A stretch of DNA of 64,000 bases from Aotearoamyces nothofagi. Its lineage: Eukaryota > Ascomycota > Leotiomycetes > Leotiales > Tympanidaceae. Below are positions 47,364-58,456 of this stretch, piece after piece. Positions within the stretch are counted from its first letter, which is position 1; the number at the start of each line of letters is the position of its first letter. The translations under genes and the position numbers were made by a program. A model generated the notes under the pieces. The model saw nothing but the letters and a program-made list of their open reading frames with translations, was not told the origin of the DNA and made no database searches. The stretch is from NCBI GenBank assembly GCA_015345905.1, contig JADDTR010000038.1:84736-148735 (forward strand), given 5' to 3'.

Positions 47364-49585
47364 ATGAGCAATCTCGTTTCCGACTTTTTAATCAACCCAG
47401 TCCTCCGCCAAGCTCGTCGATTCTCTCGATCCAATGCAACGAGTGGCCATATCGATCCAGTAACGAACCGACGTACACCATACGAATCAGAGAATATTCA
47501 ATATGAAGCATCCGCTGGAGATCTAGTCGAGACTCCTAGCAGCGAGATTATATTAGTAGGAGATAGAAGAGACAGGCTTGTTACCCCAATTTCGGGAGGA
47601 CGGATTTTACCATCATCTATCGAGGATGGCGAACATCCGGAGACTGCCCAACAGGATGACCACTCATCCGGCGCAGCAGGAGCCGCTGAGCGTGCTAGCA
47701 CAATGCCACTCCGTCTAGCATCCTACCACTCAGACTCAGCAAATATCGATGATGATGTATCAAATAACCCTACCTTTGGCATCCCCGGTCGGTTTCAGAC
47801 AGCATCACCTATCAGCGGCTCTTTTAGTAGCATAACTCCTACCGCAGGGTATATCGGTCCTGTTGAGAGGGAATCAAGAAGATCGACTCAGGATGCTTCA
47901 GAATCTACGACATCGCTTCCGGAAACTAGGCATCGAAGTAGCTCCTTACCAGAAGATGATGGCATGGGTGCTTTACGAAGGAGGATCATATCTATCCAGA
48001 ATACGGATTTCTCATCAGATGATAAGGCCCGATTGATGCATGAGCTCTTCACAGAAGGATATGCACACTCGCAAATCAGTACACATGCAAAACCTCCACC
48101 AAGCAGCCCTTCGCTTGTGAGCATGGTGAGTCAGGAGAGGCCTCTGACTCCGGCTTCCACAAGCTCATTCAACTTTTGGCAATCAAACGATTCGCTCCCA
48201 GAATCATCGTCTTCGAACATCGATCACACATTTAAACTCTCACCAAATGATCTGAAGCCTACTTTTACACCCCTGGCGCCTCCTTCGACAGACCAGCCAG
48301 ATCCCAGTGAAGAAACTGCATCCGTTCAGTCACTCGGCTGTAAACATTATAAGCGGAATGTTAAGCTTCAATGTTCTAGTTGTGATCGGTGGTATACATG
48401 CAGATTCTGCCACGATGAGGTGGAGGACCATGCCTTAAATCGAAGGGAGACAAAGAACATGCTCTGCATGCTTTGTGGATGTGCTCAGCGAGCTGGAGAT
48501 ATGTGTATTGACTGTGGGGAGCGTTCATCGTGTTATTATTGTGGAATCTGCAAGCTTTGGGATGATGATTCGTCAAAAAGCATTTATCATTGTAACGATT
48601 GTGGCATTTGCAGGATTGGCCGCGGCCTCGGGAAGGACTTTTTCCATTGCAAAGTATGTTTTCCCCAAGACAGTTGAGATGATCTACTTACAATTTTTAG
48701 ACGTGTGGACTTTGCATGTCAATCTCGATGGAACGGTCTCATAAATGCATCGAGCGGTCGACTGACTGCGACTGCCCAATATGTGGCGAGTACATGTTCA
48801 CATCGCCCCAGACAATTGTCTTCATGAGATGCGGCCATACTATTCATCGCGACTGCTATTACGCCCATATGAAGTCATCATATAGGTGTCCCATATGCAG
48901 CCAGTCTGTTGTAAACATGGAGACACAGTTTCGAAATCTGGATAGAGCAATCGACGCTCAGCCAATGCCACCTCAGTTTCAGGATACAAAGGCTATGGTA
49001 TCATGCAATGACTGTCGTGCAAAGAGTGCTGTGAAATACCACTGGTTAGGACTGAAATGTGCAGTATGCGATTCCTACAACACAGCTCAATTATCTATTC
49101 TTAGCGATCCTGCTGTTGAAGTCCCAACTATAGAAGTACCGGAGACAAGTACTGCTTCTCGACTGGAGATTCAACCAAGGAATAACTTCGGCACAGAGAC
49201 TCGAGGCGGGGTACGCAGTACTACAGGTCCGACAAGAACTCGTCGTCACTCATCCCACACACGTCCTAATTGGTCTCCGTCCACCCCTTCACACTTTTCG
49301 CCATACCCTCAACCACAGCGTGTAGCACGATCTGTGTCCCCTTTACGAGGCAGTGGGTTTCCGGACGATTTCAGGGCGTTGGCTCGCTCTGCGGACGATT
49401 CGGATGAAGAGGATGATCTTGACTTTTGGGGCCGAGACATTCGTACATCTACTGAAGCTGCTCGAAATGGTGAGGATATAGAAGAGGAAGACGACTCTGA
49501 TGATTCGAGCTCAGTAACGGATGAAGCTGATGAGGGGGATGATGGAGATGAGGTAGATGCCATGGAATTATTTGGGCATCGGTAA
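47364..49585 (+). CDS. CHY zinc finger / RING-H2 E3 ubiquitin ligase (PIRH2/RCHY1-type)
   Basis: E3 ligase of the PIRH2 (RCHY1) architecture. Exons 47364-48653 and 48701-49585 give 724 aa. The ~320-residue N-terminal part is Ser/Pro-rich and disordered. The CHY and CTCHY zinc modules span about 324-440 (LGCKHYKRNVKLQC, DRWYTCRFCHDE, CGCAQRAGDMCIDCG, YHCNDCGICR, FHCKTCGLC). The RING-H2 is C455-x2-C458, C474-x-H476-x2-H479-x2-C482 and C493-x2-C496. A third zinc ribbon follows (CNDCRAKS...LKCAVC). The C terminus is strongly acidic (EEDDSDDSSS, DEGDDGDE). The intron falls inside the zinc module between FHCK and TCGLC. The N-terminal extension is far longer than in animal PIRH2, as is common in fungi. 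Confidence 0.93.
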
Positions 49586-49967
49586 ATGGAAATTTGAAAG
49601 TTATCAGGCTATGATGGGTGCATGGACCGTAACATATACGTTCGGGGCGTTGATTTGTAAAATACATATCATAGTGTTGGCATTGGTGCGAGCCGGAATC
49701 TTGTTATGGCTCTTGTAGGACATACTTTAATTTTATGAATATCATGAATCCTGAAAAAACTCGTTGCAGCATTCATTGGGCTTAACCATCATGGCTGTAC
49801 TTGTGATTTCCCGAACATCATGATATCTAGAGGACAAACAAGCTCATTCCCATCTCGACCAAACTCCATAGCCTACCCTTCAACTCCAACCGCAGCCCAA
49901 CCATAAACACGCATCGTCTCCAACACCACCACGCCGAACCACCACCAGCGCATCAGCCCCCCTACTC
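49586..49967. other. Convergent intergenic region
   Basis: 3' flanks of the CHY/RING gene and MZT1. AT-rich near 49700-49760; no gene or repeat. Confidence 0.55.
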
Positions 49968-50450
49968 TCACTCAAGCTCCACCCTCGCATCCGCACTCTC
50001 CTTCCTCAACTCCTTAATCACAGTCTACAAAAGCCACCAACCAATCAGCACAGCACAGCAGAGCACAGCAGAGCACAGCAGAGCACGCATACACCCCTCT
50101 CTCTCGCCCCGCCCCTCCACCGGCCGTTCAGGGAGCACCTACCGCGAGCGCCTCTGGGTTGACGCCGTTCTCGATCATCGACACGCAGAGCGACAGCGTG
50201 TGGCGGTCGAGATGCGTGTTCTGCGTAGCGGCCGGGTCAGTTAGTGATGGGGGGCCACATCGAGCGCGCCGGTAAGAGGTACACGTATATGTATGCTGCG
50301 AGCGCAGCGGCGTGCAGGCTGATCTGGGAAAGGCGCCAGGGGGGTACGGGGCGCAGGAGGGGGGGGTTGACGTACCAGCAGCGTAGCGATCTCCTCGAGG
50401 ATATCGACGACCTCACGCGCCGCAGCGCGCTTGCTAGTTGGTTCTGGCAT
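49968..50450 (-). CDS. MZT1: Mitotic-spindle organising protein 1 (MOZART1)
   Basis: Small partner of gamma-tubulin complex proteins, needed to recruit and activate gamma-TuRC at the spindle pole body. Exons 50376-50450, 50143-50220 and 49968-50024, all joined in phase 0, give 69 aa, the usual family size. [39 protein letters not shown] and [10 protein letters not shown] are the conserved helices. The two introns (155 and 118 nt) are long for this window, and intron 2 holds a repeat of AGCAGAGCAC units near 50046-50085. No single exon exceeds 26 codons, so the gene is easily missed by ORF-length filters. Confidence 0.95.
50046..50085. repeat. AGAGCACAGC-type array inside MZT1 intron 2
   Basis: Three to four copies of a 10-bp unit, with a pyrimidine-rich flank toward 50100. 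Lies wholly within the intron. Confidence 0.8.
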
Positions 50451-51266
50451 CCTTGTTTTGCAGAGGTTCCTTTGTTTTGTTTTATATCTCTATCTCTTTC
50501 CCCCCTTCTTCGTCTGCTTAGTCGTCAGAGCGCGCTGTTGAGTGCTTAAGGGGGTGCTGGGGGGCGCGGGCCTGCGTCGAGCTCTGGGGTTTCCGCGAGA
50601 TGCGGCTTCCGACGCGGGTGTCGCCTTTTTTTTCCTTTTGACGCGCCGAGCCGAGCTCTCGCGGTTGGGCGTGACCGCAACTCTGCGTCGGGGCCTCGCC
50701 GCGCGTCTGTCTACCCCGTGATCTCGGGATCGGGTAGGGACAAGACTGACGCCAACGCCACGCCTGGTCTTCTGCTGCATGTAGGACTGGCATATGAAAA
50801 AAAAAAAAATCCGGTAGACGCGCAAACAAGCAACCAAGTCTACGATGCCGAGATCCAAAAAGGGCACCTTCACTCAAGTCATCACATGCACGCGCATGCA
50901 CGCGGGATGAATTCAGTAAGTACTCTGGATCCTACTGATGAAAGGGTTAAAACTAAGACTAAAAATAAAGGCTCATCATTATCATTGTAACAAATGCTTT
51001 CCCCGTACAGAATTCATGATACGCCTATACCCCCCGGTTCCTATGTACGTTTGCCACCAAGCTTACCAGAGCTCAGCAAGTCCCACACCGAGCATATATG
51101 CACAAAGCAAGTGGTATCAGAGAGAAGGGGGAAAAAAATCGTCTAGGAAACAAAGAGATAGATTTGCACGAGGAAAAACGCCGGTTGAAGCCATTATACA
51201 CAGGCAGTAAAATGCACTATTCGTAAAGCCGTGAATAAGCATGCCCTGGGCGGTGAGACTTGCAAA
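50451..51266. other. Intergenic region upstream of MZT1
   Basis: Holds the MZT1 promoter (T-rich at 50465-50510) and the 3' flank of the acetyltransferase fusion gene. An A12-13 run is at 50797-50809. No further gene was recognised. Confidence 0.55.
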
Positions 51267-53533
51267 TTATTCGTGAATACCTCGCATGACGTGGGCGGGA
51301 TTGCCACCGACGACAGTAAAAGGTGGGACGTCCTGTTGGGGCTTTGATTAGTGTATATTCTCATTTTAAGCCGTGGCGTAGACTTACCCGCGTAACGACC
51401 GAACCAGCACCCACCGTGCTTCCCTTCTTGATGGTCCTACCAGGTAGGATGACAACATTGCCACCTATCCAGCAATCATCCTCAATGATAATAGTCTTAC
51501 CCAAACTCGGTCCGCGGTTACCAAGGCGCTTTTTCGGGTCCACATGTAGTGTCTCCGCGAAAAGACTGACATTCGGACCAATTACACAACGGTTGCCGAT
51601 GATGACTTCACATGGGTCGAGGATGGTGCAGTTGGGGCCAATAGTGACATCTTCCCCAATACGGATGTTATATCCATAGTTGCATTTGAATGGCGCTTCG
51701 ACGACTACATTGTGGCCAATGTAGCCGGTTGGAACGAGACCGCCTGTAACACCAGGTGATATGTTGATCACATCTTTTGGCTGCAGAATATCTCGGAATA
51801 GGCCTGCTCGATTTTCGGGAGAGAAGCCGTTGTTGGGATTTGTGCTATTGTTGAAGCGCCAGCATGCCGCTAGACAACGTTCTCGTTCAAGTACAAGCTC
51901 TTTGTCGTAAGGGTAGTAGTGCTTTCCGTGGAGCATCTCTTCTTTCTGTGTACGCTGACGAGATGCCGAAGCTGGATGGGATAGTGTGAGGCGCGCAGCA
52001 TCCTGAAGTGCTGTCGATTGCGGGGTATGTGGATGAGGACTATTGCTGTGAGATGGATGGAGTATGCTTATATGAGGTAGTGTCGAGCCTGCTGATTGAG
52101 GAGTTCCAGTATCGTGCTCCTGGCGCGCTGGGTCACGAGATGGGTCATGAAGTGGCGGCATGCGCTTATAATCATTTTGAGACAAGCGATCAGGATAGGC
52201 ACTGGGAGGATTGGCGCTCACTGGAGTAGGAAATTGTGCCGCCTGCGAGTAGGTAATTGCAGATAGTCTATTCTCAGGACTGCCGACTGAAGCACTGGGA
52301 ATCGTTGAAGCACTTTGCCGATCATCGTCCATGCCAAGTGGTCTAGCTGGAGGTTGCTGCGGGTCGACACGCAACTGCTGGCCACGGTAGGCAGGTAAAG
52401 GCTCGCGCTTGGGTGCGCTAGTCTGTGGAGATTGCTGATATGGTGAAGCCTGCGAATATGGACTTGTTGTAGTATCATACCCATCTTTAGATTGCAGAGG
52501 AACAGGCGGCTGCTTCTGTTCCGTCTTTGGCCATTGGCCGCGACTCGGGTATCCATTGCACACAAAGCCTCCCCGGATACAATTATTGCCTGGAATATAT
52601 GTTAGAGTGACACTTGCAATGAGGGAGATGATACATACATTCTGGTCGAGTCTCATCACACTTCTTCTTGCGCCTCCGGCAAGTCATACACCCGGTCTTA
52701 GTCCGGTTGCTAAAATTGCGTTTTCTTTTCTTGTGGTCAGCTTGAAGTTCAAGTGAACTTCGACCTTGTCCATATGCACCCGAGTAAGATGCGCCGCGAT
52801 CTTCCTCGTCAGTTGGGCTTACTGCGGAATAAGATCCTTGGCCATCCGATCCTTGATTTTCGCGCTGTAATGCCTCTCGGAGCTGATCCTCTGGGGCGAG
52901 ATGATTAGGAACCGCAGGGTGCTGGTTATCTGCCGATGCCCTCGCATCTTGAGATTGCTGGGAGTACCAATTCGTTGAACTGTTTTCTCGGCCTTCGTCG
53001 TTATACTGCGAGTAATGAGCCTGCGGGGTGACATAAGGATCTCGTGTTGGAGGCTGCGATGCAGGATAGGGTGTATCCGGAGAACCTCTGCCCAATCCTG
53101 CTTCATTTGGTGCATTTGAAGCTGGAAGTCCGTGGTTATGGTATGAGCTTGTACTCGAAGGTTGAGTAGATCCTCTCTCTACAGAGCCAGACCTCTTCCG
53201 CTTATGTGAGTTCTCGGTTTCCGGGTGACTCGTCGGTTGTACTGGCGCAGCCGATGATTGCTTATCTACGTTTACAGTATTTGCCCAGTCCTCTCGCTGA
53301 GTGTTGGTTGTGGTAATGGTCAGCTTCTCTTGGCCAGGAGGCGTGATGCGAGGCTGTCCTTGGGGTCGTTCTTCCGATTCTCTTCTAAGTCGTGCGCTTC
53401 CATTCGTCACAGTCGGCGTATTTGAGGCCGCAGCAGATTCCCTGCCATTAACTGCCGTGAAGCGGGACGTTGGTGATTCTGGGTGGGAGTCAAGAAATGG
53501 ACTCGGCGCACTGTGGGATTCTACTGCAGTCAT
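51267..53533 (-). CDS. Zn2Cys6 DNA-binding domain fused to a maltose-acetyltransferase-type hexapeptide enzyme
   Basis: One protein combines a fungal transcription-factor zinc cluster with a NodL/LacA/Maa-type O-acetyltransferase. Exons 52639-53533, 51388-52589 and 51267-51332 give 720 aa. A disordered Ser/Pro/Gln-rich N terminus leads to the cluster C282-x2-C285-x6-C292-x6-C299-x2-C302-x6-C309, split by intron 1. After a long linker comes the Maa domain (EEMLHGKHYYPYDKELVLERERC), then left-handed beta-helix hexapeptides (IRIGEDVTIGPNCTIL, IIGNRCVIGPNVSLF). The catalytic His is probably the one in ETLHVDPKKR, and IEDDCWIGGNVVILPG is the CoA-side motif. The last exon encodes DVPPFTVVGGNPAHVMRG. 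Start is uncertain: 53533 (MTAVESHSAP) has a good context, but the frame stays open to an ATG at 53767, adding 78 residues. Similar fusions are, from memory, widespread in Pezizomycotina. Confidence 0.92.
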
Positions 53534-54877
53534 GTTTCGGTAATTTTTTGAAGACTCGATGTGTATTGAGGAAATGCTGTATGCAGAGGGATTGGCTCTC
53601 GGGAGCAGGCCTTTCTCGGTATTCGTATCAGTGGTTTCTGCAGAAGCACGCACACTTTCGTTCAGGATTTCTCGAGCAAGCGCGACAAGATCTAGATGTG
53701 CCAGCTTGGGGCTCTTATCTGTCGCCGTGTTGGATTCTCCAGGCGCCCTTGACCCTCTGGTTTCCAATGTTTCGCGATCTCCTTGCCGCGACAGCGTGAA
53801 CGCTAATTGTCAACCACAGGCGTGAAACTGGCGTCCGGCGTCCTCGTCGTCTGTTCTCAGTCTGATGACGAAATACTAGTCTGAACCAGCAGTAGTATCG
53901 CGGTATCCCTTGCTTCCACTGAAGAATCCCTCACTATTTAAAGTTCTGCAGAATTCCTGGGCTTGATGGGTGAATTCCAAAGGACCCGACTAGCCGCCCT
54001 TCCGAGCCTCCTTGCTGCCCTTGTGGAAGGTGAGTCCTGTGCGTCTGTACGTAGATTCCAGGATTTCGGCGATGCGCCTGGCTGGCTTCGCGCTTCACGG
54101 GCTCCTTCCCACTTATGCGACGCTGATGGTATTTCGACGAGCTTGAACGTTGGAGCTGCCTCGTCGCTCTGCGATCGGCTCGCACGGATTGACGGCCGGA
54201 TCGTCGTTCAGCGTGGCGCGCTATCGGGACGTCGCGGTATGTGGAAGTGCGAGCTCGGTGGCGGACGAACAGTTCAAGAGCAAGAGCTCGAGTGTCGCGC
54301 GGTAAAAACCCGGCAACTTCCCACTAGATGCACTCCTTCGCAGGATTGCAGCTGATTCCCTCGGCGCTGTCTGCTCTACGCTCACTAGTAATGCCCGTCC
54401 TCCTGGCTGTGCGCGGTACTGTACGCTGTGCGCCGTCCGCTGGAGAATAGCCGCAAGGGATGAAGAGAAGGTGCTTGGATACTGGAAATCGTCGCCGGCG
54501 TTGATGTAGTTCTGACGAGACCCAGCAGCTTGGTAGCGGAAGATGCAAAGAATCGTAGCCGTTGTGGGCTACCCGCCGTCAATATATTCCGGAGGCTGGC
54601 AGGCTGGCCGGCGTGCGGCGTACGAGGTAGCACTCGGGCAGAGCCAGGACAGCCGTCATGGGATCCCTGGACCGCAATCACAAAAGCAGACGGTGCTGCA
54701 TCCAATATAGCTCCCCTAAGCTCCCTACGCGCTTGTCGCGGGCGGAAGGTCGCTACTGGATGACGAGTCGCTTTAGACCGGGCGCTCTCTGCGCCGTGCC
54801 TGGGTCCGCGGCCTCGCCAACGTTAAAAAAGGCAGTGCAGTGGTTGCTTGCGGAACCCTCGGTCGGCGGGACGAAGG

Positions 54878-54920
54878 AGGAGATGGAGATGGAGATGGAG
54901 ATGGAGATGGAGATGGAGCT
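54878..54920. repeat. (GGAGAT)n hexamer array
   Basis: About six perfect hexamers. Confidence 0.9.
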
Positions 54921-55338
54921 GCACAGGAAAGAATAATGCTTCGCGGCAGATTCGGCGAGAGGTGAGTGAGTGAGGTCTTGGATCCGGCTCCGACGTGGGC
55001 TTTGGCAGTCTGGCAGTGGCAGCCTGGGATCCGGGGGAAGGCGGAGCTCTGCACACTGGGGGACTGCTGGCGACACGAGAAACAGAACAGCGAAACAAGC
55101 AATGCAATAGCGGGCAGCAATAAGGCACAGCGGACAGCGGACAGAGGACAGGAGACCAGGAGGACGGCGGACGGGCGGCGCAGAGAGGCTGCTCGTTTAC
55201 TGCACCAGGTCCACCGAGGGTCGACTCAGCGGCTGTGTTGCCAATTACCGTGGCCAGCTCCTGCGTCTTCAGCAGGAGGACAGAGCCAGTAGGTACTGTA
55301 CCTAGGTAGGCCGGTACAGTATGTAGCAGCAGCGGCTG

Positions 55339-55362
55339 GACACTTGCTTGCTTGCTTGCTTG
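55339..55362. repeat. (CTTG)n tetramer array
   Basis: Five to six CTTG/TTGC units in a row. Confidence 0.8.
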
Positions 55363-55433
55363 CACCTGCAGCACCTGCGCGAGTGAGATAGAGCTGCTGC
55401 TGCGCACAGCAGGAAGTTACAGGACAGTAGAGG

Positions 55434-55461
55434 GCAGGACAGGACAGGACAGGACAGGACA
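55434..55461. repeat. (AGGAC)n pentamer array
   Basis: Five perfect units; same unit as the long array at 27014-27141. Confidence 0.88.
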
Positions 55462-55489
55462 CAGTACACAAATGTAAGCCCTACATAGA

Positions 55490-55560
55490 CAACACAATAC
55501 AGGACAATACAGGACAACACAATACAGTACAGTACAGTGCCGTGCCGTACGGTGCAGTAT
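55490..55560. repeat. ACAATACAGG / CAGTA tract
   Basis: Repeated ACAATACAGG units that pass into CAGTA units; a member of the dispersed family. Confidence 0.8.
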
Positions 55561-55630
55561 AGTTGCATACAGTACATAGGTAACTCCCGCCTCCTGCCTC
55601 CTGCCTCCAGCCTCCAGCCTGCCTCCCTCC

Positions 55631-55663
55631 CTCGCCCTCGCCCTCGCCCTCGCCCTCGCCCTC
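55631..55663. repeat. (CGCCCT)n hexamer array
   Basis: Five perfect hexamers. Confidence 0.9.
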
Positions 55664-55910
55664 CCGCCTGCTACGGCGCTGCGTACCGCGCCCGAGAGGC
55701 GATGCGACGCCCCTGTCGCGTCCGGCGCATGGTAGCGGCATAGCCATAGCGGCCGAGCGGCTGCCCATTGGCTCGTCTCTGCAGTGTGACCACGGGCGGT
55801 TATCTTTATCGGGCCAAGGGCGGGTGAACAGCCGTGGTGGTTTGCTGTGGCCGCTGTAGCAGCCGTAGCGTCGCAGCAGCTGCGGCAGCCGTAGCAGTAG
55901 CCGGGGCCGC

Positions 55911-55965
55911 AGGGCAGGCAGGCAGGCAGGAAGGCAGGCAGGAAGGCAGGCAGGAAGGCAGGCAC
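55911..55965. repeat. (GGCAGGAA/GGCA)n array
   Basis: GGCA tetramers followed by three 12-bp GGCAGGCAGGAA units. Confidence 0.88.
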
Positions 55966-55989
55966 AGGCCAGCCCCATCGCTGCCGGGC

Positions 55990-56095
55990 AGGACAGTACA
56001 TACAGTACGTACAGTACGGACAGAACAGTGGACAGCACAGTGGACAGTACAGTCAGTACAGTGCGGTCAGTACAGTGCAGTACAGCCCAGCCAAG
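55990..56095. repeat. ACAGTAC / GGACAGCACAGT compound tract (CAGTA family)
   Basis: More than ten ACAGT words in 105 bp, with ACAGTACATACAGTACGTAC at the left end. Confidence 0.82.
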
Positions 56096-56457
56096 CCAGG
56101 AAGTATCCGTCCGTCCTCCAGCAGCCCTCTCTTCCCTCTCCGTCTCTCTCTCCCTCTTTCTCTCTTCCTCTCTTCCTCCCTCTCTCTCTCTCTTTCTCTC
56201 TCCCTCTCACCGTCCACCGTCTACCGCCTACGCCCCCCAAAGGCTCACTCACGCCCTGCCCTGTGCCCGTTGCAAGGCAGCGCCAGTGGTTGTTTCTGCA
56301 CCGCTCAGCCACTCGCCGCGCCCGCTTGGCCGCTCCCTCCACCACCGCCAGGGTGCCGCGCCAGGGGCCGCCCATTGGGCAGTCCAGGGAGGGGCACCCA
56401 CCGAGGCTTTCCAGGCTGGGCAGTAAACACATACAGCAGCAATAATGTGACGCACGA

Positions 56458-56502
56458 GATGCACCAGACGCACCAGATGCACCAGATGCACCAGACGCAC
56501 GC
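56458..56502. repeat. (GATGCACCA)n 9-mer array
   Basis: Five units, alternating GATGCACCA and GACGCACCA. Confidence 0.88.
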
Positions 56503-57757
56503 TTCTCTCTCCTGCCCCGTCTCGAACTGCTTAGCCGGCCGTGGGGCGTGTGCGCAGTGTGCGCAGAGTGTGCAGGCCCGGCGTGCACCCGCATCCAGCG
56601 TGTGGGAGGAGAGCCAGTCAGGCGCCAGAGCCCTGCCAGTCCTGCCAGCCAGGCCAGCCCGGCCAGCCAGACGCCGTATGCCAGTCTTGTCCTCGGTCCA
56701 CACAGCATCCCACACCTGCATCCTCTTCCTGGTGCTGTGGTTGTGTCTGCTATGCTACAGCCAGCCATCGACAGCATGGCATGACATGGAGATACGGGCC
56801 AGGCGAGGTACCACCTCCATTCCTCTGCCGCTCTTGATCCCCGTCGGCCATGGACGCTGGGCCAGAGCCGAGGATCCATCGTCGGCCAAGGCCCATACGC
56901 CCGATGGGCATTATATCAAGTCTGTCAAGTCCATCAAGCTCGTCCCGTCCATCTATTAAGATACTCGATATTACTGACTGTCGCCTGGCTGGCGGGCGCC
57001 GGATGGGACAGCGTCTGAGGCGGCCAGGAAACCCGACAGTGGACTACAGAGCGTCTCCGCAAGCCGTACAATCGAAGCAGGTAGGCAAACGGGCAAAGAG
57101 ACGAAGGCTAATGGGCAGGTATGCAGCAGTCGAACTCTAACAGACCAGCCCGGCTCGACTCCAAGCAGACATAGGCATATGTAATTGCACAAGTACAGAC
57201 GATACACGAAAGCGCAGGCAGGCAGGCAGGACAGACATACATACTGTACTGTACTGTGCTGTGCATTCCGCGAATGGGATGCGGGTGTCCTGCCAGAAGG
57301 ATGTTAGTATGGATGGCGCTGGGGCTGTTGCCGCGGGCCGCATGCACCAATCAGTCGCCGAAAACAAGGATCGAGCGATCTCACACCGGCGGCCCAGCCC
57401 AAACCCAACATTTGCCTCGACTGGCTTACGCCGCAGCAGGCCGCCCTCTTTGACGCACACATGCGCGATCAGAAACGAAAGCATGCGCTTATCCACTGAT
57501 CCCGGCCGTCGCCCCCCGGCCCCAAGCGAGGTTGGGCGGCCGGTGGCGAAGGAAGGCGACGGAAGGCGAAGAAGGGCTGCCGGCGGCACAGGTCGGCACC
57601 GCACGAATAAATGCCTCGCCTCACATCGGCGATGGTGGGCGGCGTCCGGAGGGGGGGGGCACAGCGCTGGTGGCTGCTGGCTGCTGGGGGATGGCTGCTG
57701 AAGGCTCGCTGGCTGTCTACGAAGGAAGTGCAGTGCACTGTTGCAGGCTTGTAGCCT

Positions 57758-57806
57758 CGTAGGCGTAGGCGTAGGTGTAGGTGTAGGCGTGGGCGTGGGC
57801 GTAGGT
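57758..57806. repeat. (GTAGGC)n hexamer array
   Basis: Eight units with GTAGGT and GTGGGC variants. Confidence 0.88.
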
Positions 57807-58263
57807 AACCCGTAGCTGCACGGGCACGGGCACGGGCGGGTACAAGGACAGGACCGTCGGTTGCTCGTTAGCACCGCAAGCTGGGCCACAGGGACAGCCT
57901 GAGGTCGCGGGTACGGAGGCGTGCGCGACGTCTGCAGCGGCGTGCAAGCGCTATCTACGAGTCTCCCGTAACGAGTAACGCACTGGGGACCCACTTTCCC
58001 GACGATCGGCTCGGGGAGAAGGCACATTACTGACGGTTCTTGCTGTCCTTGCCTGTCCTTGCCTGTCCTTGCGCATCCGTCGAGTGCAGCATGGACTCCG
58101 TGTTCGTATACGCAGGACTGTACACACGACACTATCCATCCGTACGCAACGCAACGCACTTCCGTGCATGCACGTACTGCACCACAGCATTCGCGATCGT
58201 CGCGGCATCCTGTGCGTAATCCGTGCCGCGCTGCCGCCCCAGGTAACGCCGGGGACTAGGTAC

Positions 58264-58295
58264 TGTGCTGTGCTGTGCTGTGCTGTGCTGTGCTG
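58264..58295. repeat. (TGTGC)n pentamer array
   Basis: Six perfect units, the same unit as at 40975-41009. Confidence 0.9.
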
Positions 58296-58431
58296 TAAGC
58301 CGAGGGCCTAGCCAGAGTACAGGAGACCTGGGATTTTGGCAGGGTAGCGACGTGGTGAAGTAAGGCAGCTTCCAACTCCGAATTCAGCCATTAACGCCGT
58401 GAGGAATGACACGGCACAGTGCTACACAGTC

Positions 58432-58456
58432 CTACTACTACTACTACTACTACTAA
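58432..58456. repeat. (CTA)n trinucleotide array
   Basis: Eight perfect CTA units; the only clear trinucleotide array noted. Confidence 0.9.

Noticed and set aside
56067-56959. Overlapping 270- and 294-codon frames on opposite strands
   Set aside because: Both arise from pyrimidine-rich and 9-mer repeat DNA (e.g. GASGASGASGAS); neither looks like a protein.
57137-58159. 340-codon open frame on the minus strand
   Set aside because: Contains a Pro-Thr run encoded by the GTAGGC hexamer array and no recognisable domain.
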